DNA from: an uncultured Saprospiraceae bacterium
GTDB lineage: Bacteria > Bacteroidota > Bacteroidia > Chitinophagales > Saprospiraceae
DNA: 64,000 nt
Assembly: GCA_937951615.1 (NCBI GenBank)
Contig: CALFBH010000033.1
Location: 1-64,000 of the forward strand
Direction: 5' to 3'
Positions 6,999 to 15,175 of the stretch are shown here, one piece after another. The first letter of the stretch is position 1, and every line of letters starts with the position of its first letter. A program made the position numbers and the translations under genes. Below the pieces are notes generated by a model that did no database searches, was not told the origin of the DNA, and saw only the letters and a program-made list of their open reading frames with translations.

Positions 6999-9680
6999 CC
7001 GCCGATTACGACGAATAGTCAGATAATCCAGATAGTACAAAAATTTCAAAGAAAACAAATTGTCAGTCAGAATGCTTTCCCCCATTAAATCTTCGCCCAT
7101 CGATCCCCAATTATCACCAAAATTATATGTAAATGGTGTATTATCATTCAATAAAGAACGCTTCCAGATGATATTAAACTCGCTGCCTGGCGCAAAACGA
7201 AAACGATAAATCAGGTCAATATTAAAAGCATTAAAACTTCGACTGTTTTCATTATTATACAAAGTCGTGCGCAAAGTGCCATCTTCTCTTAGTTGAAAAT
7301 AAGTCGGTTCACCATCCTCTAAAGCATAATCAACCAATGCCCAGTAATGCCTTGCCCTTACGGTAATGGACATCTTCGGAGAAAATAAAATATTGCCAGT
7401 AATAGCACTCGTCAAATCACGTCGGTCCCGACGTCCCATGATGATACTGCCATCGGTATCTACATCTACAAAACCATAATCATTGGTGCGTTTTTCATAG
7501 TCAAATTCCAGCAGGGTATTGAAATGATTGCTAAGGCGAAGTCGGGGGGCGATGCCTGCAAAAAATGCTCGTCCACTCCAGTCGGGGTATTGTCTGAAAC
7601 CGCCTTTGAGTGTATAAGAAATTGCTTTCCCTACATCCGTAGAGATAAAGGTATTCATTTCAAAAGAACGGGGAATAATAAAGAAACGGTCTTCTTGTCG
7701 AGGCTCGAAGTAGTCGTTGGAAGAACGCGGAAAAATATCGGTAAAAAAGCCAACTTGTGTTTCATTTTGTAAAGTAAACCAAAAACCTGCGTCAATAAAG
7801 TAATTGGCAAAATTGCGTGGTGCAAAACGTTGCTCATGATTGATTCCACCATAAAGATTAAAGTTCCGCAACGCGCCAAGCGATTTGAAATTTTTATACT
7901 CTACTTTACCTTTATGTAAAATACGATTGAAGGTAGAGAATCCAAGATCATTGGCATCATAACTCCGGCTTTCGACATTGCGTTCTATGCTGTATCGCAA
8001 ATTGCCGCTAAATTTCCCGGCTTTCAAGCCATAAGAAAAACCACTTTGTCCGCGTCCGGTAATGCCATCGTCTTCTTTCAAGAATAACTGACTGATGGAA
8101 CCACGCCCCATGAAAATATAATTATTGCTATTGTCAGACAAGCGATATTCCACACCAGATACATTGGCGTCAGGGGCAATCCCTCTGCGGATGACATTGG
8201 TGTTGATGAAACTGACATGAGAATTATTGGGTAATAATTGGTCAAGAACAATCGCATTATAATTGGTCATTGGACCCGTTTCTATTTCTCTGAAAATACT
8301 GCCATTGGTGCCCGTTCTCACTCTTGCCAGACTTTTTGCGGTAAGCGCATTAAAAAATCCAACCCCAACTCCTGTGCGGCTACGGCTGGTCAGCTTGGTG
8401 GCATTAATCAATTGTGGACGAAAAGGATTTTCAACCAATTCTTCACCAGGATTCAGTATTTGCTGTTCTCCTAGCGGCAAAGCAGCATCAGCTATAATAT
8501 CCCGATACAATAATGGCTCCTCAGCAATACGACGGGAGTAAAAAATGCCAGCTCGATTAAACAACTCAAAGCCTTCTGTAAAGAAAGGGCGATTTTCATC
8601 GAATCGTTGTTCAAAAGGACCCAGATTCAGTTGGACTTCATCAAATGCAACCTGCCCGAAATCCGGCACAAGCGACATATCCAAGGTGGTAGTCTCGTTG
8701 ATACCTATACGCAAATCCATCCCTGCCGATAATGCACTGGACAGCTTATTGCCCCCTCGATCATCCGTAAGATCTGGGACAAGTTTTGAGCGGGTCACCA
8801 GATAAGGCGTGAAAGAAAGTCGGGCGGGTGGCTCAATGCGCTTGATGCCCTGTACACGACCAAACTGGCTGACAAAGCCTTCCTTTTTAGCATCGACTTC
8901 GCTCCAAAAAGAGACTTCATCATCCTTATCGCTGACTCTTTTGAAATTGATACGCCAGGTTTGAATGTCTTTGTCGGGAAAACGAAGGGTAGAGTAGGGG
9001 ATACGGATTTCCGCAACCCAGGCATTTTTGAAAGTCTGCGTCGCGCTTTTCCAGACGCCGTCCCAGGCAATGCCACCACTTTGTGCGAGTGGTTCTTCTT
9101 TGATTTGTGGAACAATGCCCTGATAAGCACGCTCCCCAAAAGCTCCCGCAGACATATATTCATCTAAGCTAATCGCGTCTGTGCGAATGAGTTCTGTTTG
9201 TTCTATGGCAATATCTTCGTTCTCTGGAGTGATGAAAGCATCGTATTGTACGCCGCCCGCTGTCACTCCAAATGAAGTCGCATTTTGCCCCTTTCCGTAA
9301 TTATCGAAAAAGACTTCAAAACGATCTGCCCGGACATTAATGTCATCGCGAACACTCAGTTCTAGTCCGACCTTATCAGGATCACTGACATACATGACCG
9401 CTCCGATATAGACCGCTTTATTGTCATATAAAATACGGACTTCTGTTTTATGTGCGGAAGATTCTCCCGGATTGGGATAAAATTTGATGAAGTCACCTAC
9501 AGGTTCGGCTCGTTTCCAAGCTGCATCCTCCATAGAACCATCAATTTTGGGTGCAGCATTGGTGCGTGCTGCTTTCATTCGTTTGAAATTTTGTGCCTGA
9601 CTTATTTGTATTGTGCTGATACAAATGAAAGCCATTAAGCACACAACACGCAAGGTATTGGAAAGGCTAAAATGAACCAT
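6996..9680 (-). CDS. DUF5916 outer-membrane barrel with CBM9-like domain
   Basis: 894 residues with a signal peptide ending ISQAQ. Residues about 40-260 match the family-9 carbohydrate-binding-like beta domain (PKIDGSMEDAAWKRAEP, VRILYDNKAVYIG). The rest is the DUF5916 beta-barrel, rich in alternating aromatic/polar strands and ending in YYLDYLTIRRNRR. Members of this family are common in Bacteroidota, where they are predicted outer-membrane proteins of unknown substrate. There is no TonB plug and no SusD partner nearby. A TAACTTTG promoter element lies about 110 bp upstream. Confidence 0.85.
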   Translation of the reverse strand: MVHFSLSNTLRVVCLMAFICISTIQISQAQNFKRMKAARTNAAPKIDGSMEDAAWKRAEPVGDFIKFYPNPGESSAHKTEVRILYDNKAVYIGAVMYVSDPDKVGLELSVRDDINVRADRFEVFFDNYGKGQNATSFGVTAGGVQYDAFITPENEDIAIEQTELIRTDAISLDEYMSAGAFGERAYQGIVPQIKEEPLAQSGGIAWDGVWKSATQTFKNAWVAEIRIPYSTLRFPDKDIQTWRINFKRVSDKDDEVSFWSEVDAKKEGFVSQFGRVQGIKRIEPPARLSFTPYLVTRSKLVPDLTDDRGGNKLSSALSAGMDLRIGINETTTLDMSLVPDFGQVAFDEVQLNLGPFEQRFDENRPFFTEGFELFNRAGIFYSRRIAEEPLLYRDIIADAALPLGEQQILNPGEELVENPFRPQLINATKLTSRSRTGVGVGFFNALTAKSLARVRTGTNGSIFREIETGPMTNYNAIVLDQLLPNNSHVSFINTNVIRRGIAPDANVSGVEYRLSDNSNNYIFMGRGSISQLFLKEDDGITGRGQSGFSYGLKAGKFSGNLRYSIERNVESRSYDANDLGFSTFNRILHKGKVEYKNFKSLGALRNFNLYGGINHEQRFAPRNFANYFIDAGFWFTLQNETQVGFFTDIFPRSSNDYFEPRQEDRFFIIPRSFEMNTFISTDVGKAISYTLKGGFRQYPDWSGRAFFAGIAPRLRLSNHFNTLLEFDYEKRTNDYGFVDVDTDGSIIMGRRDRRDLTSAITGNILFSPKMSITVRARHYWALVDYALEDGEPTYFQLREDGTLRTTLYNNENSRSFNAFNIDLIYRFRFAPGSEFNIIWKRSLLNDNTPFTYNFGDNWGSMGEDLMGESILTDNLFSLKFLYYLDYLTIRRNRR

Positions 9681-9787
9681 ATTCTTATGCTATATTATTC
9701 AGAGTCGACAAAGGTTGTTTGATTTTTCAAATACTATTATTCAAAATTCAATTCAATTGCATATTGAAATAACGATAATAGATTCTA

Positions 9788-9795
9788 CAAAGTTA
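9788..9795 (-). promoter_or_regulatory. Candidate -7 element for the DUF5916 gene
   Basis: TAACTTTG on the minus strand fits TAnnTTTG and is preceded by AT-rich sequence with no clear -33 box. It implies a leader of about 100 nt. The rest of the 9681-10011 gap holds no gene, only the word array that follows. Confidence 0.4.
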
Positions 9796-9960
9796 CAATT
9801 TATCGGCTTTTTTCGGCTTAAAACTGCAATGCATTTTGGTTTTGTCCCTTATTGTGTGAAAGTTGGAATATAAATGGAGATAAGGCAGGTGTCGGTAAAT
9901 GTACTTGTGATTTCTTTTATATGACTGGTATATCTGTATTTAGGTTGCATGAGGAAGAGT

Positions 9961-10034
9961 AATGATGAATGATGAACGATAAATGATGAACGATGAAATT
10001 CTCTCATTTACTCATTCTCTCATTCTCTCATTCA
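9961..10034. repeat. GATGAACGATAAATGA / CTCATTCT word array
   Basis: Left words (AATGATGAATGATGAACGAT) and right words (CTCATTTACTCATTCTCTCATT) are partly complementary. The right half runs into the maf gene, whose last codons (ERMRE-stop) are encoded by GAGAGAATGAGAGAATGA. Confidence 0.6.
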
Positions 10035-10581
10035 ATACCTCATAAACCCGATGTACCGGAAGTCCCATCACATTGGCATAAGAACCATTGATGCGAGCTA
10101 CCTTTACATAGCCCAACCATTCCTGAATACCATAAGAGCCTGCTTTGTCGAAGGGCTGACAAGTATCTAGGTAATGACGTATTTCCTTGTCGGTCATCTC
10201 GCTGATAAACACTTCTGTAACATCTGAAAAAACCTGCTGTTTGTCTTTACTTAGAATACAAACGCCTGTAATTACACGGTGCATTTTTCCAGAAATCTCT
10301 TGTAAAATACGTAGCGCATCCTCATAGTCTTTCGGTTTTTCATAGATTTTACCTTCCATGATGACAATAGTATCTGCGGTGATAATAATTTCATCATTCA
10401 CCAGAAAATCCTTTACGGCATCTGCTTTTTTCTGAGCAATATAGGCAGCCACTTCATCTACAGCTAGGTCAGCAGGATAAGATTCATCCGTGTCGCGGGT
10501 ACGAATTTCAAAATCAAAACCAGCTTCTTTGAGCAGAAAGGAACGACGGGGAGATTTGGACGCTAAGATTATTTTGGACAT
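10012..10581 (-). CDS. maf: Maf-like nucleoside triphosphate pyrophosphatase
   Basis: House-cleaning pyrophosphatase that hydrolyses non-canonical or dTTP/UTP-type nucleotides. The N-terminal ILASKSPRRSFLLKEAG, the catalytic ADTIV, KPKDYEDALRIL and the FDKAGSYGIQ...GSYANVMGLPV block are all present. The ATG at 10581 gives about 189 residues, the normal size. An upstream in-frame start at 10650 would add residues encoded by a GAGTTGATT word array. The extreme C-terminus (ERMRE) is also repeat-derived. The next gene upstream is the UbiA-type prenyltransferase on the same strand. Confidence 0.92.
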   Translation of the reverse strand: MSKIILASKSPRRSFLLKEAGFDFEIRTRDTDESYPADLAVDEVAAYIAQKKADAVKDFLVNDEIIITADTIVIMEGKIYEKPKDYEDALRILQEISGKMHRVITGVCILSKDKQQVFSDVTEVFISEMTDKEIRHYLDTCQPFDKAGSYGIQEWLGYVKVARINGSYANVMGLPVHRVYEVLNERMRE

Positions 10582-10714
10582 TTTGTGTTGAGTTGATTGA
10601 GTAATTTGGTTGTTGAGTGTATTGAGTTGATTTAGTGAAGAGTACAACAAACTTTGCGTCTTCGCGTCTTTGCGAGAAAATGCCTGAGTTATTGAGTTTA
10701 CTATTGTCCGCCCA

Positions 10715-11662
10715 TTAATAAACTAAAAATAAAATAGAAAATAGCGGCAAATATAGCAAACCTGTCAGCATAATCAACTTAGTAAAAACACTAATTCTAT
10801 GAAAATCTTTTTTGCTTTGCGCAAATAATAAGAGTAATAAAGCCATTAATACAGGCATAAGAACCAAGAACAGTGTGTAAACAAAACCTAGCCACTGCCA
10901 GTCAAAATTTTGCCATTGCCAGCGCAATAAAACAATAAGTGCAGCAGCCAGTAAAACGCCAAACAGCCCGGCAACAGCCTTTGTGTTGGGAATGCCCCAG
11001 ACGACCGGAAGGGTTTTGCAATCCTGTGTCATATCGCCTTGCACATCTTCTATGTCTTTCACGACTTCACGAAACAGCGTGGATAAATAAGCAAAACCAG
11101 CATAGCCCCAAAACAGATAAAAAACATACCAGCCGTACTCTGTATTGGCTATAAAAAGTTGTCCAAAAGCATTGCGCTCGGCAAATAAAACGAGCAAAGC
11201 CACCAAAGCGCAAAATGTCGCTACAACAATATTTCCAATCAAAGCCATTTTTTTCAGTCGGGCAGAATACAGCCACAAAGCCACCGCCGCAGCAGGAAAC
11301 AACCATAAAAAATGCAAATGACCAACATGCCAAGCCACATAAATGGCCAGAAGCGTACCCGCAAGATGCAAAGCCGCATAAATATACCAAGCCAGTTCCA
11401 TCGAAAAAATACGCCCGACGAACAGCTTTTCTGGTTTATTGATTTTGTCTATCTCATAATCGTAAATATCATTAATCACATAACCACCTGCTGCGATGAG
11501 CATTGTCGTCAAGACCAGCAAAAAGAACTGAAAAGGAGTCAGCGTAGGAGAGAGCTCAAGTTTGGAATAGAAGGGCTGTAGGATACAATAACGCATTAAA
11601 TATTGCGTCAGTCCCACAATCAGCAAATTGGGGAAGCGGATGAATCGTAAAAATGGTTTCAT
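10715..11662 (-). CDS. UbiA-family prenyltransferase
   Basis: Integral membrane enzyme of 315 residues and about nine hydrophobic segments, which transfers a polyprenyl group to an acceptor. The two Asp-rich motifs are visible: NDIYDYEIDKINKPEK (about residues 64-79) and KDIEDVQGDMTQDCKTLP (about 201-218). The pattern resembles the geranylgeranylglycerol-phosphate-geranylgeranyltransferase-like group found across Bacteroidota more than quinone-pathway UbiA or MenA, but the acceptor is uncertain. It lies between maf and a palindromic element on the minus strand. Confidence 0.82.
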   Translation of the reverse strand: MKPFLRFIRFPNLLIVGLTQYLMRYCILQPFYSKLELSPTLTPFQFFLLVLTTMLIAAGGYVINDIYDYEIDKINKPEKLFVGRIFSMELAWYIYAALHLAGTLLAIYVAWHVGHLHFLWLFPAAAVALWLYSARLKKMALIGNIVVATFCALVALLVLFAERNAFGQLFIANTEYGWYVFYLFWGYAGFAYLSTLFREVVKDIEDVQGDMTQDCKTLPVVWGIPNTKAVAGLFGVLLAAALIVLLRWQWQNFDWQWLGFVYTLFLVLMPVLMALLLLLFAQSKKDFHRISVFTKLIMLTGLLYLPLFSILFLVY

Positions 11663-11664
11663 GG

Positions 11665-11867
11665 CTTAGTAGTTCTTCCAGTTAATAATATCGGGTAAAT
11701 TAAATTTTATATCTTTTGAGTCAGGTTTTGGTGCAAATTGTTCTATTGCTATAATTGTTAAATTGTTATTGTGATTTTTTGCGTAGCAAAAAACAATAGC
11801 AATGAAGCAATTTCAACAATGAAATCATCCTAATCATCCGACACTATTAACTGGAAAGACTACTTAG
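11665..11867. repeat. 203-bp nested palindrome, TTTTTTGC-GTA-GCAAAAAA core
   Basis: The outer arms CTTAGTAGTTCTTCCAGTTA (from 11665) and TAACTGGAAAGACTACTTAG (to 11867) are complementary. The inner arms repeat TTGTTCTATTGCTATAATTG-like words on the left and CAATAGCAATGAAGCAAT-like words on the right. The innermost core is at 11775-11793. Together with the following array it fills the whole UbiA to SCP2 gap. Confidence 0.65.
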
Positions 11868-11879
11868 GGAGGAACTATA

Positions 11880-11995
11880 TAAATGATGAACTATGAATGA
11901 TGAATAATCTTTTTGCTAAAAAAAGAACAATGAATCAATCGAACAATGCAACAATCCAGCAATTCTAACAATGCAACAATCGAACAATGAATCAA
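11880..11995. repeat. ATGATGAA / AACAATGCAACAATCG word array
   Basis: A degenerate array whose left half has ATGAATGATGAATAAT and whose right half repeats AACAATGCAACAATC twice. A degenerate core (TTTTTGCTAAAAAAA) lies at about 11911. It ends beside the SCP2 stop codon. Confidence 0.5.
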
Positions 11996-11997
11996 AT

Positions 11998-12321
11998 TCA
12001 CATCAGTCCGAAAGGTTTAGCAAATTTCATCATTTCACCGATGTTACTGATTTTGAGTTTGCCCCCCATGACAGCCATGGTAGGATTGATTTTACCATCC
12101 ATCACATCCATGAAAACCTGGTCAGTGCTTTTGACATCGCACTTGGATTCACCAGCCAAACCTTCTGTGATTTTGCAGGAGCCATCTTTTACGGTGACCG
12201 TAAATTCTCCTCCTTTTTCACCAGAAATAATGAAGTGGAACAAACTATCGGCATCAGGTATCTTAGAGCCATCATAGGCTTTTTCTACTTCGGCAAGATA
12301 ATCTTTTACTGTTTTATTCAT
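11998..12321 (-). CDS. SCP2 sterol-binding domain protein
   Basis: About 107 residues, a single SCP-2 lipid-binding domain with the typical pattern FTVTVKDGSCKITEGL, CDVKSTDQVFMDVMDGKINPTMAVMGGKLKISN and a C-terminal helix. Such stand-alone proteins are thought to carry or present hydrophobic ligands. The start at 12321 (MNKTV) leaves 4 bp after the upstream hydrolase stop, whereas the start at 12339 would overlap it. The coupling to a monoacylglycerol-lipase-like gene suggests lipid handling. Confidence 0.85.
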   Translation of the reverse strand: MNKTVKDYLAEVEKAYDGSKIPDADSLFHFIISGEKGGEFTVTVKDGSCKITEGLAGESKCDVKSTDQVFMDVMDGKINPTMAVMGGKLKISNIGEMMKFAKPFGLM

Positions 12322-12325
12322 TGTC

Positions 12326-13156
12326 TTATACTTTATCATTTATCCAGTCGAGCGTATATTGGAAAACATCCTCTTTATTGGTTTCATTGTGAATTTCGTG
12401 GTAAGCACCCGTCCATTCCTTAAAGGTAAGATCCCCGCTACTTTTATCTGCAAATTGACGAGAACCTTCTATGGAAATAATCTGATCTTTCGTGCCGTGC
12501 ATGAGCAGGAGTGGGAGAGGGAGTTTGCCTGTGTTTTTGAGCAACCATTCTGCCGATTCCATCACACCGATTCCTGTAGCAGAAGTGATTTTGGTGTGTA
12601 CAAGTGGGTCAGCATCATAAGTTTTTGCGACTTCTAAATCGCGGGAAAGTTTGGTAGAATCAAGACCATTGTCCTGTGTAAAACCAGGGACAAGTCTGCG
12701 TGTGATTTTGCCCAGCGCAATCAGAAAAGCAGGTGGTTCGAAGCCTAGCTTAATCCAGGGAGCAGAAGCAACAACAGCTTTTACATTGGGCTTGCGCCGC
12801 AACATATAATTGAGCACCAAATTCCCACCCATACTATGTCCGTAGAGGATGATAGGTTTGCCAGGATGTTTTTCTGCTGTATGTTTCAATAAATCATCTA
12901 TCCCATCTAGCAGCGCATCGTAATTGGGAATATGGCCGCGTTTGCCACCTGATTTTCCGTGCCCTCGGTGATCATAACTGACCATTGCATAGCCGTGTTT
13001 ACCATAAAAATCGGCTACATGATGATAGCGTTCGCAGTGTTCTCCAAAGCCATGTACCAGTGCAATGACTGCTTTGTAATCACCATCAGGCATCCAGTCA
13101 ATAGCATGAATGTCTAATTGGTCTTTTGTTTTCCAGTTGAATGTGGTCGATTTCAT
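12326..13156 (-). CDS. Monoacylglycerol-lipase-like alpha/beta hydrolase
   Basis: 276-residue cytoplasmic serine hydrolase of the S33/Hydrolase_4 family. HGFGEHCERYHHVADFY near residue 34, YDHRGHGKSGGKRGH, and the nucleophile elbow GHSMGG (about residues 107-112) are hallmarks of monoacylglycerol lipase and lysophospholipase L2 relatives. Asp in LLMHGTKDQI and a late His (GAYHEIHNE) complete the triad. It is closely followed by the SCP2 protein, so a role in membrane or storage lipid turnover is likely. The substrate is inferred from the family. Confidence 0.85.
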   Translation of the reverse strand: MKSTTFNWKTKDQLDIHAIDWMPDGDYKAVIALVHGFGEHCERYHHVADFYGKHGYAMVSYDHRGHGKSGGKRGHIPNYDALLDGIDDLLKHTAEKHPGKPIILYGHSMGGNLVLNYMLRRKPNVKAVVASAPWIKLGFEPPAFLIALGKITRRLVPGFTQDNGLDSTKLSRDLEVAKTYDADPLVHTKITSATGIGVMESAEWLLKNTGKLPLPLLLMHGTKDQIISIEGSRQFADKSSGDLTFKEWTGAYHEIHNETNKEDVFQYTLDWINDKV

Positions 13157-13275
13157 AGTGTGTGTGCAATGGTAGAATGAGTGATTTGTTGAATGAGTAA
13201 ATTAGTGCTACTCGTTTGGCGAAAATACAAAAAAATGCTTATTCTTCATTTATCATTGAGCATTTATCATTTATC
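13157..13275. repeat. GAATGAGT / CATTTATCATTG inverted word array
   Basis: The left part has AGAATGAGTGATTTGTTGAATGAG and the right part repeats CATTTATCATTGAG. It fills the divergent gap between the hydrolase and the methyltransferase, leaving little room for a conventional promoter. The sequence TTATATTGC just before 13300 could be a -7 box. Confidence 0.55.
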
Positions 13276-13299
13276 ATTGATTGTTATTATATTGCAAAC

Positions 13300-14106
13300 A
13301 TGAAACGTATTCAACTATTCGAACTAGAAGATCAGCCTTGGCTTCCTGGTTGGCTTCGTACCTGTATGACTAACCTGATTGTCGTGATGCACGGTGTATT
13401 TGGCACAAGTGAAGTGCTGGCAAAATTGATTGCAAGAGGCTTGAAAGAAAGTGGAGAATCTGAGGTAGTGGACTTGTGCGCAGGCGCAGGCGGCTCTATG
13501 CCGGAAGTCATGGAATTGCTGAAAAAAGACTATAATTTGCCCAATGTCCGACTGACCATGACGGATTTATATCCCAATGCGGACGCGCTCAAAAAGTTTA
13601 ATCAGCCAGATCAGCCAAACATCAGTTATCTTGCCGAGCCAGTGAATGCGACCAATTTTGAAACTGCCCCGGCTGGTTTGAAAACAATGGTCAATTGCTT
13701 TCACCACATGCCACCTCCACAGGCAAAACAAATCCTACAATCGGCACAAGAGAACCGACAAGCTCTGTTGATTTATGATATGGGAGACAATAAAATGCCA
13801 ACCTTGGTTTGGTGGCTGTTATTGCCGATTTCCTTAGTGATTATGGTGATTATGACCTTGTTTATTACACTAAAAGTACGTCCATTGACTTTGACGCAAA
13901 TTGTATTTACCTACCTGATTCCTATTATACCTTTGTGTTTTGCCTGGGATGGACAAGCTTCTTTGCCTCGCTTGTACACATTGGAAGATATGGACGAATT
14001 ACTTGCTGATCTTGACTCAACAAAAGATTATGTTTGGGAGAAAAAAGTAATTCAGGGCAAGAAAAAGTGGCAGGCGGGGACTTATTTGCTGGGTTTGCCT
14101 TGTTAA
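13300..14106 (+). CDS. Class I SAM-dependent methyltransferase, membrane-anchored
   Basis: About 268 residues. The SAM-binding motif I is EVVDLCAGAGGSMPEVM (about residues 53-69), with motif II-like LTMTDLYPNADALKKF. A C-terminal hydrophobic stretch of two probable spans (WWLLLPISLVIMVIMTLFIT and TQIVFTYLIPIIPLCFAW) suggests membrane association, unusual for a simple methyltransferase. The substrate is unknown. The ATG at 13300 was chosen because the 28 residues upstream are encoded by the repeat array. Confidence 0.75.
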   Translation: MKRIQLFELEDQPWLPGWLRTCMTNLIVVMHGVFGTSEVLAKLIARGLKESGESEVVDLCAGAGGSMPEVMELLKKDYNLPNVRLTMTDLYPNADALKKFNQPDQPNISYLAEPVNATNFETAPAGLKTMVNCFHHMPPPQAKQILQSAQENRQALLIYDMGDNKMPTLVWWLLLPISLVIMVIMTLFITLKVRPLTLTQIVFTYLIPIIPLCFAWDGQASLPRLYTLEDMDELLADLDSTKDYVWEKKVIQGKKKWQAGTYLLGLPC

Positions 14107-14108
14107 GA

Positions 14109-14178
14109 GGTCGATAGTCCATAGTCCATGGTCGATAGCTATTGACAGCTATCGACTATGGACTATCGACCATCGACA
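14109..14178. repeat. GGTCGATAGTCC palindromic word array
   Basis: GGTCGATAGTCC (14109-14120) and GTCGATAGCT are mirrored by AGCTATCGAC and GGACTATCGACC (14160-14171) around a short loop. Words of the GTCGATAG/GTCCATGG type recur near 26987, 42829 and 55684. It starts 2 bp after the methyltransferase stop. Confidence 0.65.
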
Positions 14179-14219
14179 TGTCGAACATTTTTAAAAATTG
14201 GAATAACCCATGTTTAAAT

Positions 14220-15164
14220 TTATTCAACAATAAACTCCGTACTATTCTCAATAGAGAATATACCCAGCCCATTTTCTACATTTGTAGGTACAATGACAGG
14301 TTCGGCAAAGGGATTGCCCTCTGCATTCCAATAGGCATTTATGGATTTTGAAAACAGGTATTTGTCTCTGGAAATAGATTTTACGACCAGCCTTATATCT
14401 CTGTTGGTGGTATCTATCGGCCAAGTGGTTAGATCTATATTATACAAATTGCCATTAAACAGATCATCTCTGGTCAACAGACTTCCACCCTGACCTTCTT
14501 CGACGCCCGGTGTGAAACTTCCCTCCAGATACCGTTGTTGCCAAAATCTTGTGGTATCAATATCATCATAGGCATCGTCTAAATACAAGGCTATTTCGTA
14601 ATAATTATCTTCGCCAGCAAGGTCTTGTATGCCCAATTTAAAAAGATCAACACTTCCACCGTCGAGGCTCACTCCAGCTCTTGGTTTATAATCAAAACTG
14701 ACGACATTCGGTGCAGGGAGAAGCTCTTGCGTAGCAAATGCCGGCTTAAAGTCGGGTGCTTCTGCAAGCAGTTTATATGTTTTACCTGTTTGTAGAGGTG
14801 CAGCCAAATCAAGGAAATACGCCCGCTGAATGTCTATGAGGTAAGTGTCATAAATAGGATTGCCCAATGAATCAATGCCGATTTGGTAGGAGGCATATAA
14901 AGTGTCCAACTGATCTTCAAGTTGCCCAATCAATACTTCATTTTCGTAGAAACGGATGCTGGCATCCCATATATCGCCTGCATTTTCAGGGCTTAAAATA
15001 TGTAGACTTCTGGTCAGATTGGCTTTTATTCTCAAATCACCAGATTCGTAAAAAGAAGACAAAACGAGTTGTGAATCCTGCTCTGGAATTTCAATATCTA
15101 CAACCTGCTCGCAGGCAAACAGCAGGGCAAAAAACATTAAAGGACTATATTTTAATAATTTCAT
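14220..15164 (-). CDS. DUF4249 outer-membrane lipoprotein
   Basis: 314 residues with a lipoprotein signal (FFALLFAC, Cys18) followed by EQVVDIEIPE, the usual start of DUF4249 proteins. These are beta-rich lipoproteins encoded beside TonB-dependent receptors in Bacteroidota and are thought to be their surface-exposed partners. It follows the receptor gene after 11 bp on the same strand, so the two form an operon. The ligand is unknown. No SusD-like features are present. Confidence 0.85.
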   Translation of the reverse strand: MKLLKYSPLMFFALLFACEQVVDIEIPEQDSQLVLSSFYESGDLRIKANLTRSLHILSPENAGDIWDASIRFYENEVLIGQLEDQLDTLYASYQIGIDSLGNPIYDTYLIDIQRAYFLDLAAPLQTGKTYKLLAEAPDFKPAFATQELLPAPNVVSFDYKPRAGVSLDGGSVDLFKLGIQDLAGEDNYYEIALYLDDAYDDIDTTRFWQQRYLEGSFTPGVEEGQGGSLLTRDDLFNGNLYNIDLTTWPIDTTNRDIRLVVKSISRDKYLFSKSINAYWNAEGNPFAEPVIVPTNVENGLGIFSIENSTEFIVE

Positions 15165-15175
15165 GTTTCTATTTT